This document shows, piece after piece, positions 44,164 through 53,125 of a stretch of 64,000 nt of DNA; within the stretch, counting starts at the first letter, position 1; each line of letters opens with the position of its first letter. The stretch is from assembly GCA_942493235.1 (NCBI GenBank), contig OW818676.1, positions 496,001-560,000 of the forward strand, written 5' to 3'. The DNA comes from ENR-C587 sp942493235 (GTDB taxonomy: Bacteria > Bacteroidota > Ignavibacteria > Kapaibacteriales > UBA2268). The position numbers were made by a program, and so were the translations under genes. The notes beneath the pieces are model-generated. The model made no database searches. It was not told where the DNA came from and saw only the letters and a list, made by a program, of their open reading frames with translations.

Positions 44164-44562
44164 CTAAATATTATTATATTCGATATAGATACACTTATCT
44201 TCTATGTACGTAAATCCTTCATTTTCAGCCAATAGCTTTGCTTCTGGGTTATATATTCCAAGCTGAAACCAGATAATATTCGTATCAGAGCGTAACTTTC
44301 TGCGTTCGATACATTCATTTACTATATCGACGCACATTTCGGAAGGTCTGAACACATTTAGCATATCAATATGTTCTTCTACATCAGATAAATGGCGATA
44401 ACATTTTATCCCTTCAATTTCATCGGTAGTTGGATTAATCGGGATTATGTTATAACCATTTCTTTTCATGTACATAGGTATGGAATAAGCTGCTTTGGAA
44501 ATGTTTTTACTCATTCCGTAAACTGCAATATTTTTTACTTTATTTAATATTTCCGGTATCAT
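44164..44562 (-). CDS. CoA-binding domain protein (YccU-like)
   Basis: The 132-residue protein is a single Rossmann-like CoA-binding domain: IAVYGMSKNISKAAY, NGYNIIPINP, IDMLNVFRPSE and the terminal EDKCIYIEY. Such proteins are widespread and of unknown role. Confidence 0.88.
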   Translation of the reverse strand: MIPEILNKVKNIAVYGMSKNISKAAYSIPMYMKRNGYNIIPINPTTDEIEGIKCYRHLSDVEEHIDMLNVFRPSEMCVDIVNECIERRKLRSDTNIIWFQLGIYNPEAKLLAENEGFTYIEDKCIYIEYNNI

Positions 44563-44730
44563 ATTTTCATCCTATAAAACATAATTCAAGACTATCTACA
44601 CAATTGTTTACGTTTAAAAAGTTGAATTATTTTGTTATATATGTTTCAAAAAACAAATAAAAAAATAAACGTAAATATTAAAATTATTTACAATAATAAT
44701 AGTCAATATATAAATTAATCAAAATAATTC

Positions 44731-44761
44731 TTTTTTTTAAATTTCTATTCTTATATATTTG
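44731..44761 (+). promoter_or_regulatory. Probable promoter for the HD-domain gene
   Basis: TATATTTG at 44754-44761 fits TAnnTTTG; TTTT at 44731-44734 lies 19 bp upstream in place of TTTG. The ATG is 33 bp downstream. Confidence 0.45.
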
Positions 44762-44793
44762 ATTTCAAAAAGTTTTCAATAAGTGGGGTTATA

Positions 44794-45999
44794 ATGACAG
44801 TTAATAGCACTTTAGCCAATGAATTATTTAGAGCATTTCATATACAACGCTGGAATGACAGAGCCAGACCAATGAATATGATAGAAATGGATAAGCATGC
44901 TCATAAGATGATAATCGCCTATTGCCTTGGTAAATATGAAGAAGCCGACGGCAAAATTATTGATTGGACTAAAATTATTAAAAACGGGATATATGAACTG
45001 TTACGGCGTATTGTTATTTCTGATATTAAATCGCCGATTTATACTCAAATTAAGCAAAACAAGAGAGTATTTGAGCAATTAAACCGATATGTATTTAAAG
45101 AGCTGGAACCGAAAATTCCAAATGAATTAATTAGAGACGAGCTGTCCGAGTATCTATTTACCGAGCAGGACGACACTGAAATTAGCAATCGCGTTCTAAA
45201 TGCTGCTCATATATATTCGAGCTTTTTAGAGTTTCAGGTTATATTTCCGATTAATCCCAACAGCTATCATAATAAAAAAATTCTTACGGAATTACAGAAT
45301 AAAATCGATAAATATACCGATTTAAATGGAATCAGGAAATTAGCTAATCAGCATACAGTAGCTAATTTTATTGATTTATGCGGGCAATTGCGTTTTCAGA
45401 TTCGCTGGGCTCAGACCCCCCGTGTACCGGAGACATCGGTATTGGGGCATTCTATGTTAGTTGCGGTTTTATCTTATTTCTTCACTCGAGATATAAAACA
45501 TTGCGATAAACGGATTTATAATAATTTTTTCGGAGGGCTGTTCCATGACCTTCCCGAAGCGGTTACGCGCGATATTATTTCTCCGGTAAAAAGGTCGTCG
45601 GCAGATTTTGACAAATTAATATCTGACATTGAGCAGGAGCTTGCCGAGCAAGAGATATATCCCTTAGTAGAGCCATCATGGCAAGAGGAATTGAAATATT
45701 TTACTCAAGACGAATTTTCAAATAAAGTTAAGATAAAGAATAAAATCAAAAAAGCACTTTCAATACAGGAAATCAGCGATAATTATAATGATAATATTTT
45801 CTCACCAATAGATGGTGAATTAATTAGGGTGTCTGATAGGTTCTCGGCATTTCTCGAGGCTTGGAATTCTTGTACTTGCGGAATCAAATCAGAAGAATTA
45901 CTAACTGCTGTCAATAAAATTAAAGAAGAATACAGAAACTCTAATATCGGCGGCATTGCAATTGATAGCTTATACTCAAGTTTTAAGGCGATATTTTGA
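44794..45999 (+). CDS. HD-domain phosphohydrolase (YfbR-like)
   Basis: The 401-residue protein has a metal-dependent HD domain: His219 (LGHSML), H251/D252 (LFHDLPEAVTRD) and a later Asp in RVSDRFSAFLEA. The HDLPE pattern resembles YfbR-type nucleotidases and related HD proteins. The first 200 residues are helical with no known domain. GTGGGG precedes the ATG. Its 3' end is partly duplicated in tandem. Confidence 0.85.
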   Translation: MTVNSTLANELFRAFHIQRWNDRARPMNMIEMDKHAHKMIIAYCLGKYEEADGKIIDWTKIIKNGIYELLRRIVISDIKSPIYTQIKQNKRVFEQLNRYVFKELEPKIPNELIRDELSEYLFTEQDDTEISNRVLNAAHIYSSFLEFQVIFPINPNSYHNKKILTELQNKIDKYTDLNGIRKLANQHTVANFIDLCGQLRFQIRWAQTPRVPETSVLGHSMLVAVLSYFFTRDIKHCDKRIYNNFFGGLFHDLPEAVTRDIISPVKRSSADFDKLISDIEQELAEQEIYPLVEPSWQEELKYFTQDEFSNKVKIKNKIKKALSIQEISDNYNDNIFSPIDGELIRVSDRFSAFLEAWNSCTCGIKSEELLTAVNKIKEEYRNSNIGGIAIDSLYSSFKAIF

Positions 46000-46081
46000 T
46001 ATTTATAAGCATTAATATATGTTGGCGGCATAGCAATTGATAGCTTATACTCGAATTTTAAGGTTATATTTTGATATTTAA
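45950..46081 (+). repeat. Tandem duplication of the 3' end of the HD gene
   Basis: About 58 bp starting GGCGGCAT at 45950 recur from 46024 (offset 74) with a few changes. Copy 1 ends the HD gene; copy 2 is just upstream of the next gene. Confidence 0.8.
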
Positions 46082-46098
46082 GAATATTTAAGTTACTT

Positions 46099-48261
46099 AT
46101 GAAAAGAAATATTTTACTATTTGGAATTATTATTATTTCTTCTGTTGGTCAGCTATTTGCAATTAGTAAAGAGGACAGCTTAAAGAATGTAATTAATACT
46201 TACAAAAGCAGAGGAATTCAAGATACTAATGTAGTGATTTGTTACTCGGAATTAGGATTCTTGCAATTATCAAAAGACATGAATCTTGCAATTAAATATG
46301 CAAATATTGCTTTGCAAATATCTGAAAAAATAAATTATGAAACCGGAAAAATTAACGCTTATAATGTAAAAGCCCAAGTATATAGCCAGCAAAGCATAGA
46401 AGACAGCACTTTGAAATATATAAAAATGGTAGAAAATCTAAGTATAAAGAATAATAATAAAATCGGTTTGTCGGCAAGCTATGCCTCTTATGGTACATAT
46501 TATTATGCTAAAGGGAATTTAGATAAAGCTATGGATTACTATTATAAAGCGATTAAAATTGCAGAAGCTAATAAATTATATCTAAGTATTGCATCTATTT
46601 CTATGAATTTATGTAGAATCTTTTTAGATCAATCTGATAAAAAAAGAGCTCTTGAAAAGATAAACACAGCAATTGAGATTTATTTGAAATCTAATAATAA
46701 ATCTTCTATTAGTGCTGCTTTACTATTAAAAGGTAATGTATATCTTACTTTTAAAGACTCAGATTCGGCTGAAATCTATTTCAAACAATCTTTGAAATTA
46801 TCTATAGAAGCAAAAGATTATTTAAGAATAAATAATATTCTTTCTAATTTGGCAATTGTTTATGCAGATAAAGGCGATTTCAAACAAGCTATTGAAATTG
46901 AAAAAAAAATTCTCGAAACAGAAAGCATCCCGCGTAAATTAGCCAATGCCTATATAAATCTTTCATTTTACTATTATAGCATAAAAAACTATGCTCAATC
47001 TTACAATTATGCGTCAAAAGGACTTAAAATCGCTGATTTGTATGATTTAAAAGATGAAAAACAATATCTCTATGAAAATATTTCCGATATTTTATCTGCT
47101 CAAGGCAAATATAAAGATGCCTTAGACAATTATAAGAAATTCGTTGCAGTTAAAGATACTTTGTTTTCTCAGGAAAATATGAAACGGTATAATGAGGTAA
47201 ACATTAAATATGAAACCGAAAAAAAAGAACGTAAAATTTCAGATTTGAATAAAGAGAAAGAGTATGGATTACTTATCCAAAATACTCTAATTATAGGGCT
47301 TAGCGGATTAGTACTTATTATTTTCATTATTATCTATTTATATTTAAATAAAAAGAAAATCGCAGAAAGACTTGCTCTTACTAATTCAAATTTAGAAAAT
47401 GCAAATTCGGAAATTTCGCTTCAGAAAGAAACTTTAGAAAAACAAGAAATCCAATTAATTGAAGCAAATGCACAACTAAGAAATATAAATTTCGAAATAA
47501 ATAAAAAGAATTATGAGCTTGAACAATTAAATATGGAGAAAAATGAATTTCTCGGTATAGCTGCTCATGATTTAAAAAATCCACTTTCAACAATATCAAT
47601 GGCAGCTTTCACCATTAAGAATTATTATTCAAAGATGACTACAGAAAAACTTTTTACTTTAACCGAAAATATAGAAAAAACATCTAAACGCATGACTGAT
47701 ATTATATCCAATTTATTAGATATCAATGCCATAGACTCCGGGAAATTGTCAACCAACTATTCAGATATAATTGCCGGCGATATTTTAATTGAAGTAGTGG
47801 AAAGTTATAGAGAAAAAGCCGAAAATAAACACATTACTTTAACAAGTGAAATCCAAGTTGCAAATTCTCTAATCCACTATGATGAAAGAATTCTCCGAGA
47901 AATACTTGACAATTTATTATCTAATGCTATCAAATTTTCAGATGAAAATACAAATATACTTATATCTATGTTTGTTGATCAATCAGGGGCTTATATCCTC
48001 TCATTTAAAGATGAGGGTCCGGGGCTATCAGATGAAGATAAGAAAAAGCTGTTTTCTAAGTATTCAAAACTAAGTGCCAGACCAACTGCCGGAGAAAACT
48101 CAACAGGTCTTGGGCTCTCGATAGTGAAAAAATTAGCTAATGCCTTGAATTCCGATGTTATTTGCGAGTCTGAAATCGGAATGGGAGCTACTTTCAGCTT
48201 GATAATACCAAAATTTGCCATAGAGAAGGAAAATATATATGCAAAATATAATAAAAATTAA
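46099..48261 (+). CDS. TPR-containing sensor histidine kinase
   Basis: The 720-residue protein has a signal peptide, tetratricopeptide repeats over about residues 40-350 (for example ASYGTYYYAKGNLDKAMDYY), a membrane helix near 392-415, a coiled coil, then HisKA with His490 (AAHDLKNP), N box (DNLLSNAIKF), G1 (DEGPGLS) and G2 (GLGLS). This layout is common in Bacteroidota. No response regulator is adjacent. It overlaps the following IscA-like gene by 23 bp, which suggests coupled translation. Confidence 0.9.
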   Translation: MKRNILLFGIIIISSVGQLFAISKEDSLKNVINTYKSRGIQDTNVVICYSELGFLQLSKDMNLAIKYANIALQISEKINYETGKINAYNVKAQVYSQQSIEDSTLKYIKMVENLSIKNNNKIGLSASYASYGTYYYAKGNLDKAMDYYYKAIKIAEANKLYLSIASISMNLCRIFLDQSDKKRALEKINTAIEIYLKSNNKSSISAALLLKGNVYLTFKDSDSAEIYFKQSLKLSIEAKDYLRINNILSNLAIVYADKGDFKQAIEIEKKILETESIPRKLANAYINLSFYYYSIKNYAQSYNYASKGLKIADLYDLKDEKQYLYENISDILSAQGKYKDALDNYKKFVAVKDTLFSQENMKRYNEVNIKYETEKKERKISDLNKEKEYGLLIQNTLIIGLSGLVLIIFIIIYLYLNKKKIAERLALTNSNLENANSEISLQKETLEKQEIQLIEANAQLRNINFEINKKNYELEQLNMEKNEFLGIAAHDLKNPLSTISMAAFTIKNYYSKMTTEKLFTLTENIEKTSKRMTDIISNLLDINAIDSGKLSTNYSDIIAGDILIEVVESYREKAENKHITLTSEIQVANSLIHYDERILREILDNLLSNAIKFSDENTNILISMFVDQSGAYILSFKDEGPGLSDEDKKKLFSKYSKLSARPTAGENSTGLGLSIVKKLANALNSDVICESEIGMGATFSLIIPKFAIEKENIYAKYNKN

Positions 48262-48613
48262 TTCCGGAATAGTCGGGGCAGACGAGACTGACATAATTTG
48301 CGTTACAGAGGCAGCCAAAAAGGCTCTTATTCAAGCTATAGCCGACAATAAAGTACCAAGTGAATACTTTGTTCGGATTAAAGCCATTTCCGGCGGTTGC
48401 TCCGGTTTAACCTACTCAATTGAGTTTGATTTTGAAATTACAGATTCGGACAGGATAATCGAAAGTTCGGGATTGAAATTCGGATTTGACTTGAAAACAT
48501 TATTCTATGCTCTCGGGATTACATTAGATTATGTAGATAATGATGAAGATGGTATCGGTTTTGTATTCAGAGGATATAGAGATTATCAATCCTGTGGCTG
48601 TATGCAGAATTAG
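48239..48613 (+). CDS. HesB/IscA-family iron-sulfur carrier protein
   Basis: The 124-residue protein has the A-type carrier fold with the three cysteines in place: GGCSG in the middle and CGC near the C-terminus (QSCGCMQN). A-type carriers pass Fe-S clusters to apoproteins. The C-terminus lacks the usual FxNPN stretch before CGC, so it is a divergent member. AAGGAA lies 10 bp before the ATG, inside the kinase gene. Confidence 0.88.
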   Translation: MQNIIKINSGIVGADETDIICVTEAAKKALIQAIADNKVPSEYFVRIKAISGGCSGLTYSIEFDFEITDSDRIIESSGLKFGFDLKTLFYALGITLDYVDNDEDGIGFVFRGYRDYQSCGCMQN

Positions 48614-48783
48614 TATTCAATAGCAGATGCAAAAGTAAAAATAATTTGGGTTATATACTACTATGTAATATTAGCTCAACAGAACACTTAGAGCTTTTTT
48701 CATGGTTTTAAAATTGACTCGAAAATGTTTTGTCAGTTAACAACGGAATTATATCTTGTTTTTTATTATTTAAGACTCAATGC

Positions 48784-48809
48784 AAAAAGACACGACTGAA
48801 GCCGTGCCT
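48784..48809 (-). terminator. Terminator for the aldehyde dehydrogenase gene
   Basis: On the minus strand AGGCACG pairs with CGTGTCT (one wobble), then a U-run. It resembles the tRNA-His terminator. Confidence 0.7.
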
Positions 48810-48835
48810 TTATTGTAATCTATAAAATCTAACTC

Positions 48836-50317
48836 TTAATAATTATCGATTTGAGCTCTTTGTAATTGATTGGAATAATCAATATAAACAGTTTTCCACT
48901 CAGTGAAGATATCGAATGCAGTCCAGCCACCTTCACGATGTCCGTTACCAGTACCTTTAACACCGCCGAAAGGCATGTGAGCCTCAGCACCAATTGTAGG
49001 GCTGTTGATATAAGTAATACCTGCTTCGATGTCTCGGATAGCTTGGAATGCTGCGTTAACATCTTTTGTATAAATAGATGAAGATAGACCGAAATCGCAA
49101 TGATTTTGTAAATTAATTGCATCTTCGAGTGATTCTGCTTTAGTTACAGACAAAACAGGACCGAATACTTCTTCATTAAATAAACGCATATCTTTTGTTA
49201 CATCAGCAAATATAGTTGGTTTGAAGAAATAACCTTTTGCTAAGTCGCCTTCGGTAGCAGGTTCGCCACCACAGATTAAACGAGCACCTTCGCCAAGAGC
49301 AATTTTACAATAGTTAATAATGTTTTTGAAAGAATTTTCGTGAATTACAGGTCCTACGTCGTTACCTGCAACTAAGCCTGAACCAAGTTTCAATTTAACC
49401 ACTTTTTCTCTTAACATCTCAATTACTTGGTCGTAACAGTCTTTGTGAATGATAAGACGTGAAGTAGCAGTACATCTCTGACCGGTAGTACCGAAAGCAC
49501 CCCATAGCACGCCTTCGATAGCTAATTCGAAATTAGCGTCCGGCATTACTATCTGTGCATTTTTGCCGCCCATTTCGAGGGAGATTTTTTTGTTTAATCT
49601 GCCGCCGATTTCGCCAATTTTGCAACCAATTTCAGTTGAACCGGTAAAGCCTACAACGTTCACATCAGGATGCTCAACTATCATATTGCCCATGTTGCCT
49701 TTGCCAAGAAGTACATTAAATACACCGGCTGGAACTCCAGCTTCTTCCATAATTTCAGCAAAAATAACACCTGAATGAGGAGTGTCTTTTGATGGTTTAA
49801 AGACTACTGTATTGCCGGAAGCAATAGCAGGAATAATTTTCCAGCTTGGAACTGCAATCGGGAAGTTGAAAGCAGTAATAACGCCCACTACACCGATAGG
49901 AACTCTGAAAGACATGTTGACTTTGTTAGGCATTTCAGATGGTACAGTCTTACCGAATAAACGACGAGTTTCTGACCCTGCATAGTAGCAAGTGTCGATA
50001 GCTTCTTGAACATCGCCTTCGGTTTCAAATGTAGGCTTGCCCATTTCGCGAGTCATGATGCAGGCTAATTCTTTTTTTCTACGGTTAAAAATATCACCAA
50101 CTTTACGCATAATATCGCCACGCTTTGGAGCAGGCATATTTTTCCATAATTTGAAAGCATCTTTTGCTGCTTTGACTGCTGCGTCAACATCTGCTTGAGC
50201 TGATAGCGGGAATTCACCGATAACATCTTCTATATTTGCCGGATTTATATTTTTGAAATATTCACCTGATAGAGGTTCTACCCATTGACCGTTAATATAA
50301 TTTTTAAATCTTTCCAT
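48836..50317 (-). CDS. NAD(P)-dependent aldehyde dehydrogenase
   Basis: The 493-residue protein is a complete ALDH: the FNFP loop, KPSKDTP, FTGSTEIG, the general base Glu in EMGGKN, the nucleophile Cys in GQRCTA and NEEVFGPV. The class cannot be fixed by eye; semialdehyde dehydrogenases (ALDH7-like or ketoglutarate semialdehyde type) fit best. ATG 50317 follows GGAG by 5 bp; an upstream ATG at 50350 is less likely. Confidence 0.9.
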   Translation of the reverse strand: MERFKNYINGQWVEPLSGEYFKNINPANIEDVIGEFPLSAQADVDAAVKAAKDAFKLWKNMPAPKRGDIMRKVGDIFNRRKKELACIMTREMGKPTFETEGDVQEAIDTCYYAGSETRRLFGKTVPSEMPNKVNMSFRVPIGVVGVITAFNFPIAVPSWKIIPAIASGNTVVFKPSKDTPHSGVIFAEIMEEAGVPAGVFNVLLGKGNMGNMIVEHPDVNVVGFTGSTEIGCKIGEIGGRLNKKISLEMGGKNAQIVMPDANFELAIEGVLWGAFGTTGQRCTATSRLIIHKDCYDQVIEMLREKVVKLKLGSGLVAGNDVGPVIHENSFKNIINYCKIALGEGARLICGGEPATEGDLAKGYFFKPTIFADVTKDMRLFNEEVFGPVLSVTKAESLEDAINLQNHCDFGLSSSIYTKDVNAAFQAIRDIEAGITYINSPTIGAEAHMPFGGVKGTGNGHREGGWTAFDIFTEWKTVYIDYSNQLQRAQIDNY

Positions 50318-50697
50318 TCTAACTCCATTATATAATAATAAAAAATACAATTTTTCATATCTACAAATATAATATTTTTTTTCTATTCAATTATTAGAGA
50401 ATTTAATTTATCGGAAATATTTTTTACTATTATGATTGAAAATATTAGATGTCCAATGCAAAATCAAATAAATTGCGTTTTTATTAATTATCCTGATTAT
50501 CCTATGTGCTTGCAAATCAATGCTAAAGCATAGTTTTGCTTGGTGGGTGAATTATAAAAATGTACTTCAGTAAAAGCATTTTATAAGTAAAGCTTAAATA
50601 ATGTTGCATTGGCAAGCTCAAAATATGAAAGCTCTCTCCAATGCAGAGTGTTAGAGAGTGTAAGAACTTCCTTACTTCATAAACTTTCAACTACCAG

Positions 50698-50722
50698 CCT
50701 TACTACGCAGAGCATAGTGCGG
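50698..50722. repeat. CTTACTACG hairpin, copy 2
   Basis: CCTTACTACGC opposite GCATAGTGCGG; the pairing is imperfect. Confidence 0.6.
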
Positions 50723-50749
50723 TGGCGAAAAGAACAAATTCCTACTTCC

Positions 50750-50827
50750 AAAGAAAGAACCCACCCCGTCATCGCTTCGCGATGCCACCCCTCCTTTTGG
50801 AGGGGAATTTGAAGAATAGGTGCTAAA
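50750..50827. repeat. CCCACCCCGTC repeat, copy 2
   Basis: Near-identical to 26764-26838, with one T/C change in the GCGATGC region (GATGCCACC here, GATGCTACC there). Confidence 0.75.
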
Positions 50828-50836
50828 TGCATTTAT

Positions 50837-50870
50837 TACCGATGTTCAACAGCTAACGCTGTTGGAAGAA
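50837..50870. repeat. Hairpin repeat H6
   Basis: Perfect stem CAACAGC / GCTGTTG. Confidence 0.8.
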
Positions 50871-50939
50871 TAGAACATTTTCACATTATACTTCCTACTT
50901 TACAAACTTTCAACTTTACGAACTTTATAACTTTTCTTC

Positions 50940-50974
50940 TACCAATGTTCAACAGCTAACACTGTTGGAAGAAT
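50940..50974. repeat. Hairpin repeat H7
   Basis: CAACAGC opposite ACTGTTG, one mismatch. Confidence 0.7.
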
Positions 50975-51029
50975 AGAATCGATTTTCTAAACGCCACTAT
51001 CCAATTCCTATTTCCTACTTCCCAATTCC

Positions 51030-51100
51030 GAAGAAAGAACCCACCCCGTCATAGCTTCGCGATGCCACCCCTCCTTTTGGAGGGGAATTTGAAGAATAGC
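51030..51100. repeat. CCCACCCCGTC repeat, copy 3
   Basis: Same repeat with CATAGCTTCGCGATG in place of CATCGCTTCGCGATG; it ends GAAGAATAGC. Confidence 0.75.
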
Positions 51101-51116
51101 CTCTAAACTTTTCTTC

Positions 51117-51150
51117 TACCAATATTCAACATCTAACGATGTTGGAAGAC
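51117..51150. repeat. Hairpin repeat H8
   Basis: Perfect stem CAACATC / GATGTTG. Confidence 0.8.
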
Positions 51151-51153
51151 CAG

Positions 51154-51178
51154 CCACACAACTCAGAGCGTAGTGTGG
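51154..51178. repeat. CTTACTACG hairpin, copy 3
   Basis: CCACACAACTC opposite GCGTAGTGTGG; the outer CCACAC / GTGTGG pairs are kept although the bases differ from copy 1. Confidence 0.6.
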
Positions 51179-51237
51179 AGGCGAGCAAATTCCTATTTCC
51201 TACTTTATAACTTTATGAACTTTACGAACTTTATAGC

Positions 51238-51738
51238 TTATCCGCTAAACATCTCGGTAAGAATCTGATCGCAAATATTATCAATACAGATTGTTACGGC
51301 TTGATCTCTACCGGCTTGAGACGATGATATTTCATATACTTGAGAGAAAGTTATATCTTTGGTAACTAAGCTCCGTTTATTAGTAATATCATAGAAATCC
51401 ATAGATACTGTAACGGTAACTTTTCGTTCTTTTTCGAGCTGAGTTCTGTTACCGGTTAGTCCGGACAATTCCTCTCTGATGGATTTAATAGAAACTGTTA
51501 GTTTCGAGTCTGCGGAGGCATCAACAATTTTCAAGCTATTGTCCGAGCGAATTTTCTCGATTACCTTTGTGGCAACTTGTTCTCGGTATTGGGGAATTCC
51601 AAATCCGCTTACGTCAGTTACTGGTTTGATTAGTACTGTCTTAATATGCTCCGGTAATGAACCGCCGGTAAAAGAATAACAGGAAGTAAGTATTAATAAT
51701 ACAAATAGATATCCAATATTTCGAAAATTATTATTCAT
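51238..51738 (-). CDS. lptE: LptE-family outer-membrane lipoprotein
   Basis: The 166-residue protein has a lipobox (ILTSC, Cys20) followed by YSFTGGSLPEHIKTV, the start typical of Bacteroidota LptE proteins. LptE plugs LptD in the outer membrane for lipopolysaccharide insertion. It starts one base after the MBL hydrolase gene ends, so they are co-transcribed. lptD is not in the window. Confidence 0.87.
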   Translation of the reverse strand: MNNNFRNIGYLFVLLILTSCYSFTGGSLPEHIKTVLIKPVTDVSGFGIPQYREQVATKVIEKIRSDNSLKIVDASADSKLTVSIKSIREELSGLTGNRTQLEKERKVTVTVSMDFYDITNKRSLVTKDITFSQVYEISSSQAGRDQAVTICIDNICDQILTEMFSG

Positions 51739-51739
51739 C

Positions 51740-52375
51740 TTACACTTTCTCTACGTGTGGATTATTATATTTTTCATATCCCAAATTAGAGCTTAGCCCA
51801 TGCCCGGGGTATATCTCGAATTCATCAGCTAATACAAATAATTCATCATTGATAGATTTCATTAATTGTGCAGTATTCCCACCGGGCAAATCGGTTCTGC
51901 CAATACCTTCATTGAAAAGAGTATCACCGGTAAAAATTACTTTTTCTTTTTCAATTTTAAACGAGACTCCTCCCTCTGTATGCCCGGGGGTGTCTATTAC
52001 TTCGATACTTATATTACCAACATTTATCAGTCGGCAGTCGTCAGTAAATATATCGGCTTTTGACGGTACGATTGTAAAAGGTAGAGGCCAGATAGTGTGC
52101 TTTGCAGGCTCAACTATCCTGTATTCATCGGCTTTAGAAATATATACTTTGCAATTGAATTTGTCCTTTATCGGCTGAGTATCTGCGGAGTGGTCCCAGT
52201 GAGAATGAGTAAGAAGCAATGCAGAAAGTTTATAATCATTTTCTTCTATTACCAAACTCCAATAATCTTTTGCTTGCGGAGGAGCATCAATAATAGCAAC
52301 TTGATTAGTTGATTCGTCAACCAACATATAACTATTAGTAAATATAGGTCCTAATTCCGCACATAATATTTTCAT
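51740..52375 (-). CDS. Metallo-beta-lactamase-fold hydrolase (glyoxalase II-like)
   Basis: The 211-residue protein has the zinc motif HSHWDH (H57, H59, D61, H62), the His in TPGHTEGG, the bridging Asp in FTGDTLF and the His in YPGHG. The length and motifs fit the YcbL-type glyoxalase II-like group that may hydrolyse thioesters. It is the first gene of a pair with lptE. Confidence 0.9.
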   Translation of the reverse strand: MKILCAELGPIFTNSYMLVDESTNQVAIIDAPPQAKDYWSLVIEENDYKLSALLLTHSHWDHSADTQPIKDKFNCKVYISKADEYRIVEPAKHTIWPLPFTIVPSKADIFTDDCRLINVGNISIEVIDTPGHTEGGVSFKIEKEKVIFTGDTLFNEGIGRTDLPGGNTAQLMKSINDELFVLADEFEIYPGHGLSSNLGYEKYNNPHVEKV

Positions 52376-52540
52376 TGTATTAATCTCTAATTAAAAATAC
52401 AAAATTAAACTTTTTCTGTTAAGTTTACAAGAATTTTCAGTATTTTTAATTGACTATTTGAAATCTCTCAAACCAATAATAGTTTATCTTTAAGTCTAAA
52501 ATGGATTATAATTATGCTATATATGTGTAATATATATTAC

Positions 52541-52682
52541 TAGTCTGTTGCAAAAGTCCAATACATTTATTTACTGTTAATTTATCAAAGTTTTTCATAT
52601 TACTAAGTGCTTATCCACCATACGGATAACCGTAGTGCTGAATAAATGAGTATTGAAAATCACATAGGTTGCAACAGACTTA
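52541..52682. mobile_element. MITE-like element, full copy (M1)
   Basis: This 142-bp element begins TAGTCTGTTGCAAAA and ends GGTTGCAACAGACTTA, so its ends are inverted repeats. Internally it matches the reverse complement of the copy at 60.05 kb throughout. TTAC flanks it on both sides (52537-52540 and 52683-52686), a possible 4-bp target duplication. It has no coding capacity. Confidence 0.75.
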
Positions 52683-52890
52683 TTACAAATAATCGTAATG
52701 CATTAGCATTATAATAAAAGAAGTAATTTCATATACCACATAGTCAAATAGTCCGGGTAAATATTAAAATCTATTGCAAAATTTCGCATTATTTTATCTA
52801 TGTTCCCATTTAAAACCAAGTATCAGAGAATGTGAAAATACTAAATTCTATCGCAAATGCCCGCAGACTTTATTCATTAACTCCATTCAA

Positions 52891-53016
52891 GAGGCTGTCT
52901 AAAATTAATAATATTGCCAAATCATCATCCTGAGTGTAACAAAGAATCCGGAATTATCAGCATTTAGCTTTGTCCGGATTCTTTACTTTGTTTCTAATGA
53001 CAATTATTTAGACACC
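52891..53016. repeat. CATTCTGA-type repeat (copy 5)
   Basis: It runs from GAGGCTGTCTAAAATTAAT to TTTAGACACC; the ends are near-inverted. It resembles copy 2. The rest of the spacer 52376-53125 holds M1 and otherwise nothing recognisable. Confidence 0.7.
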
Positions 53017-53125
53017 ATTTTGAATAGCTTAGACTAATTATATTTTTTTTAAAACGATAGCAATCAATTGTATTTACTCAGCCTCTCCATAGTGGGGGGT
53101 GATAATATTGGTATTATTGTTATTA

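Larger units (their letters stand above)
50600..51200. repeat. Repeat island B in a 920-bp gene-free stretch
   Basis: The spacer between aldehyde dehydrogenase and lptE (50318-51237) has no real gene. Its right part holds three hairpin repeats (H6-H8), two CCCACCCCGTC repeats, two CTTACTACG hairpins and AACTTTATAACTTT low-complexity text, the same set as island A at 26.6-27.2 kb. Confidence 0.8.

Noticed and set aside
50609..50812. Plus-strand open frame of 67 codons in repeat island B
   Set aside because: It runs through the dispersed repeats and does not resemble a protein.
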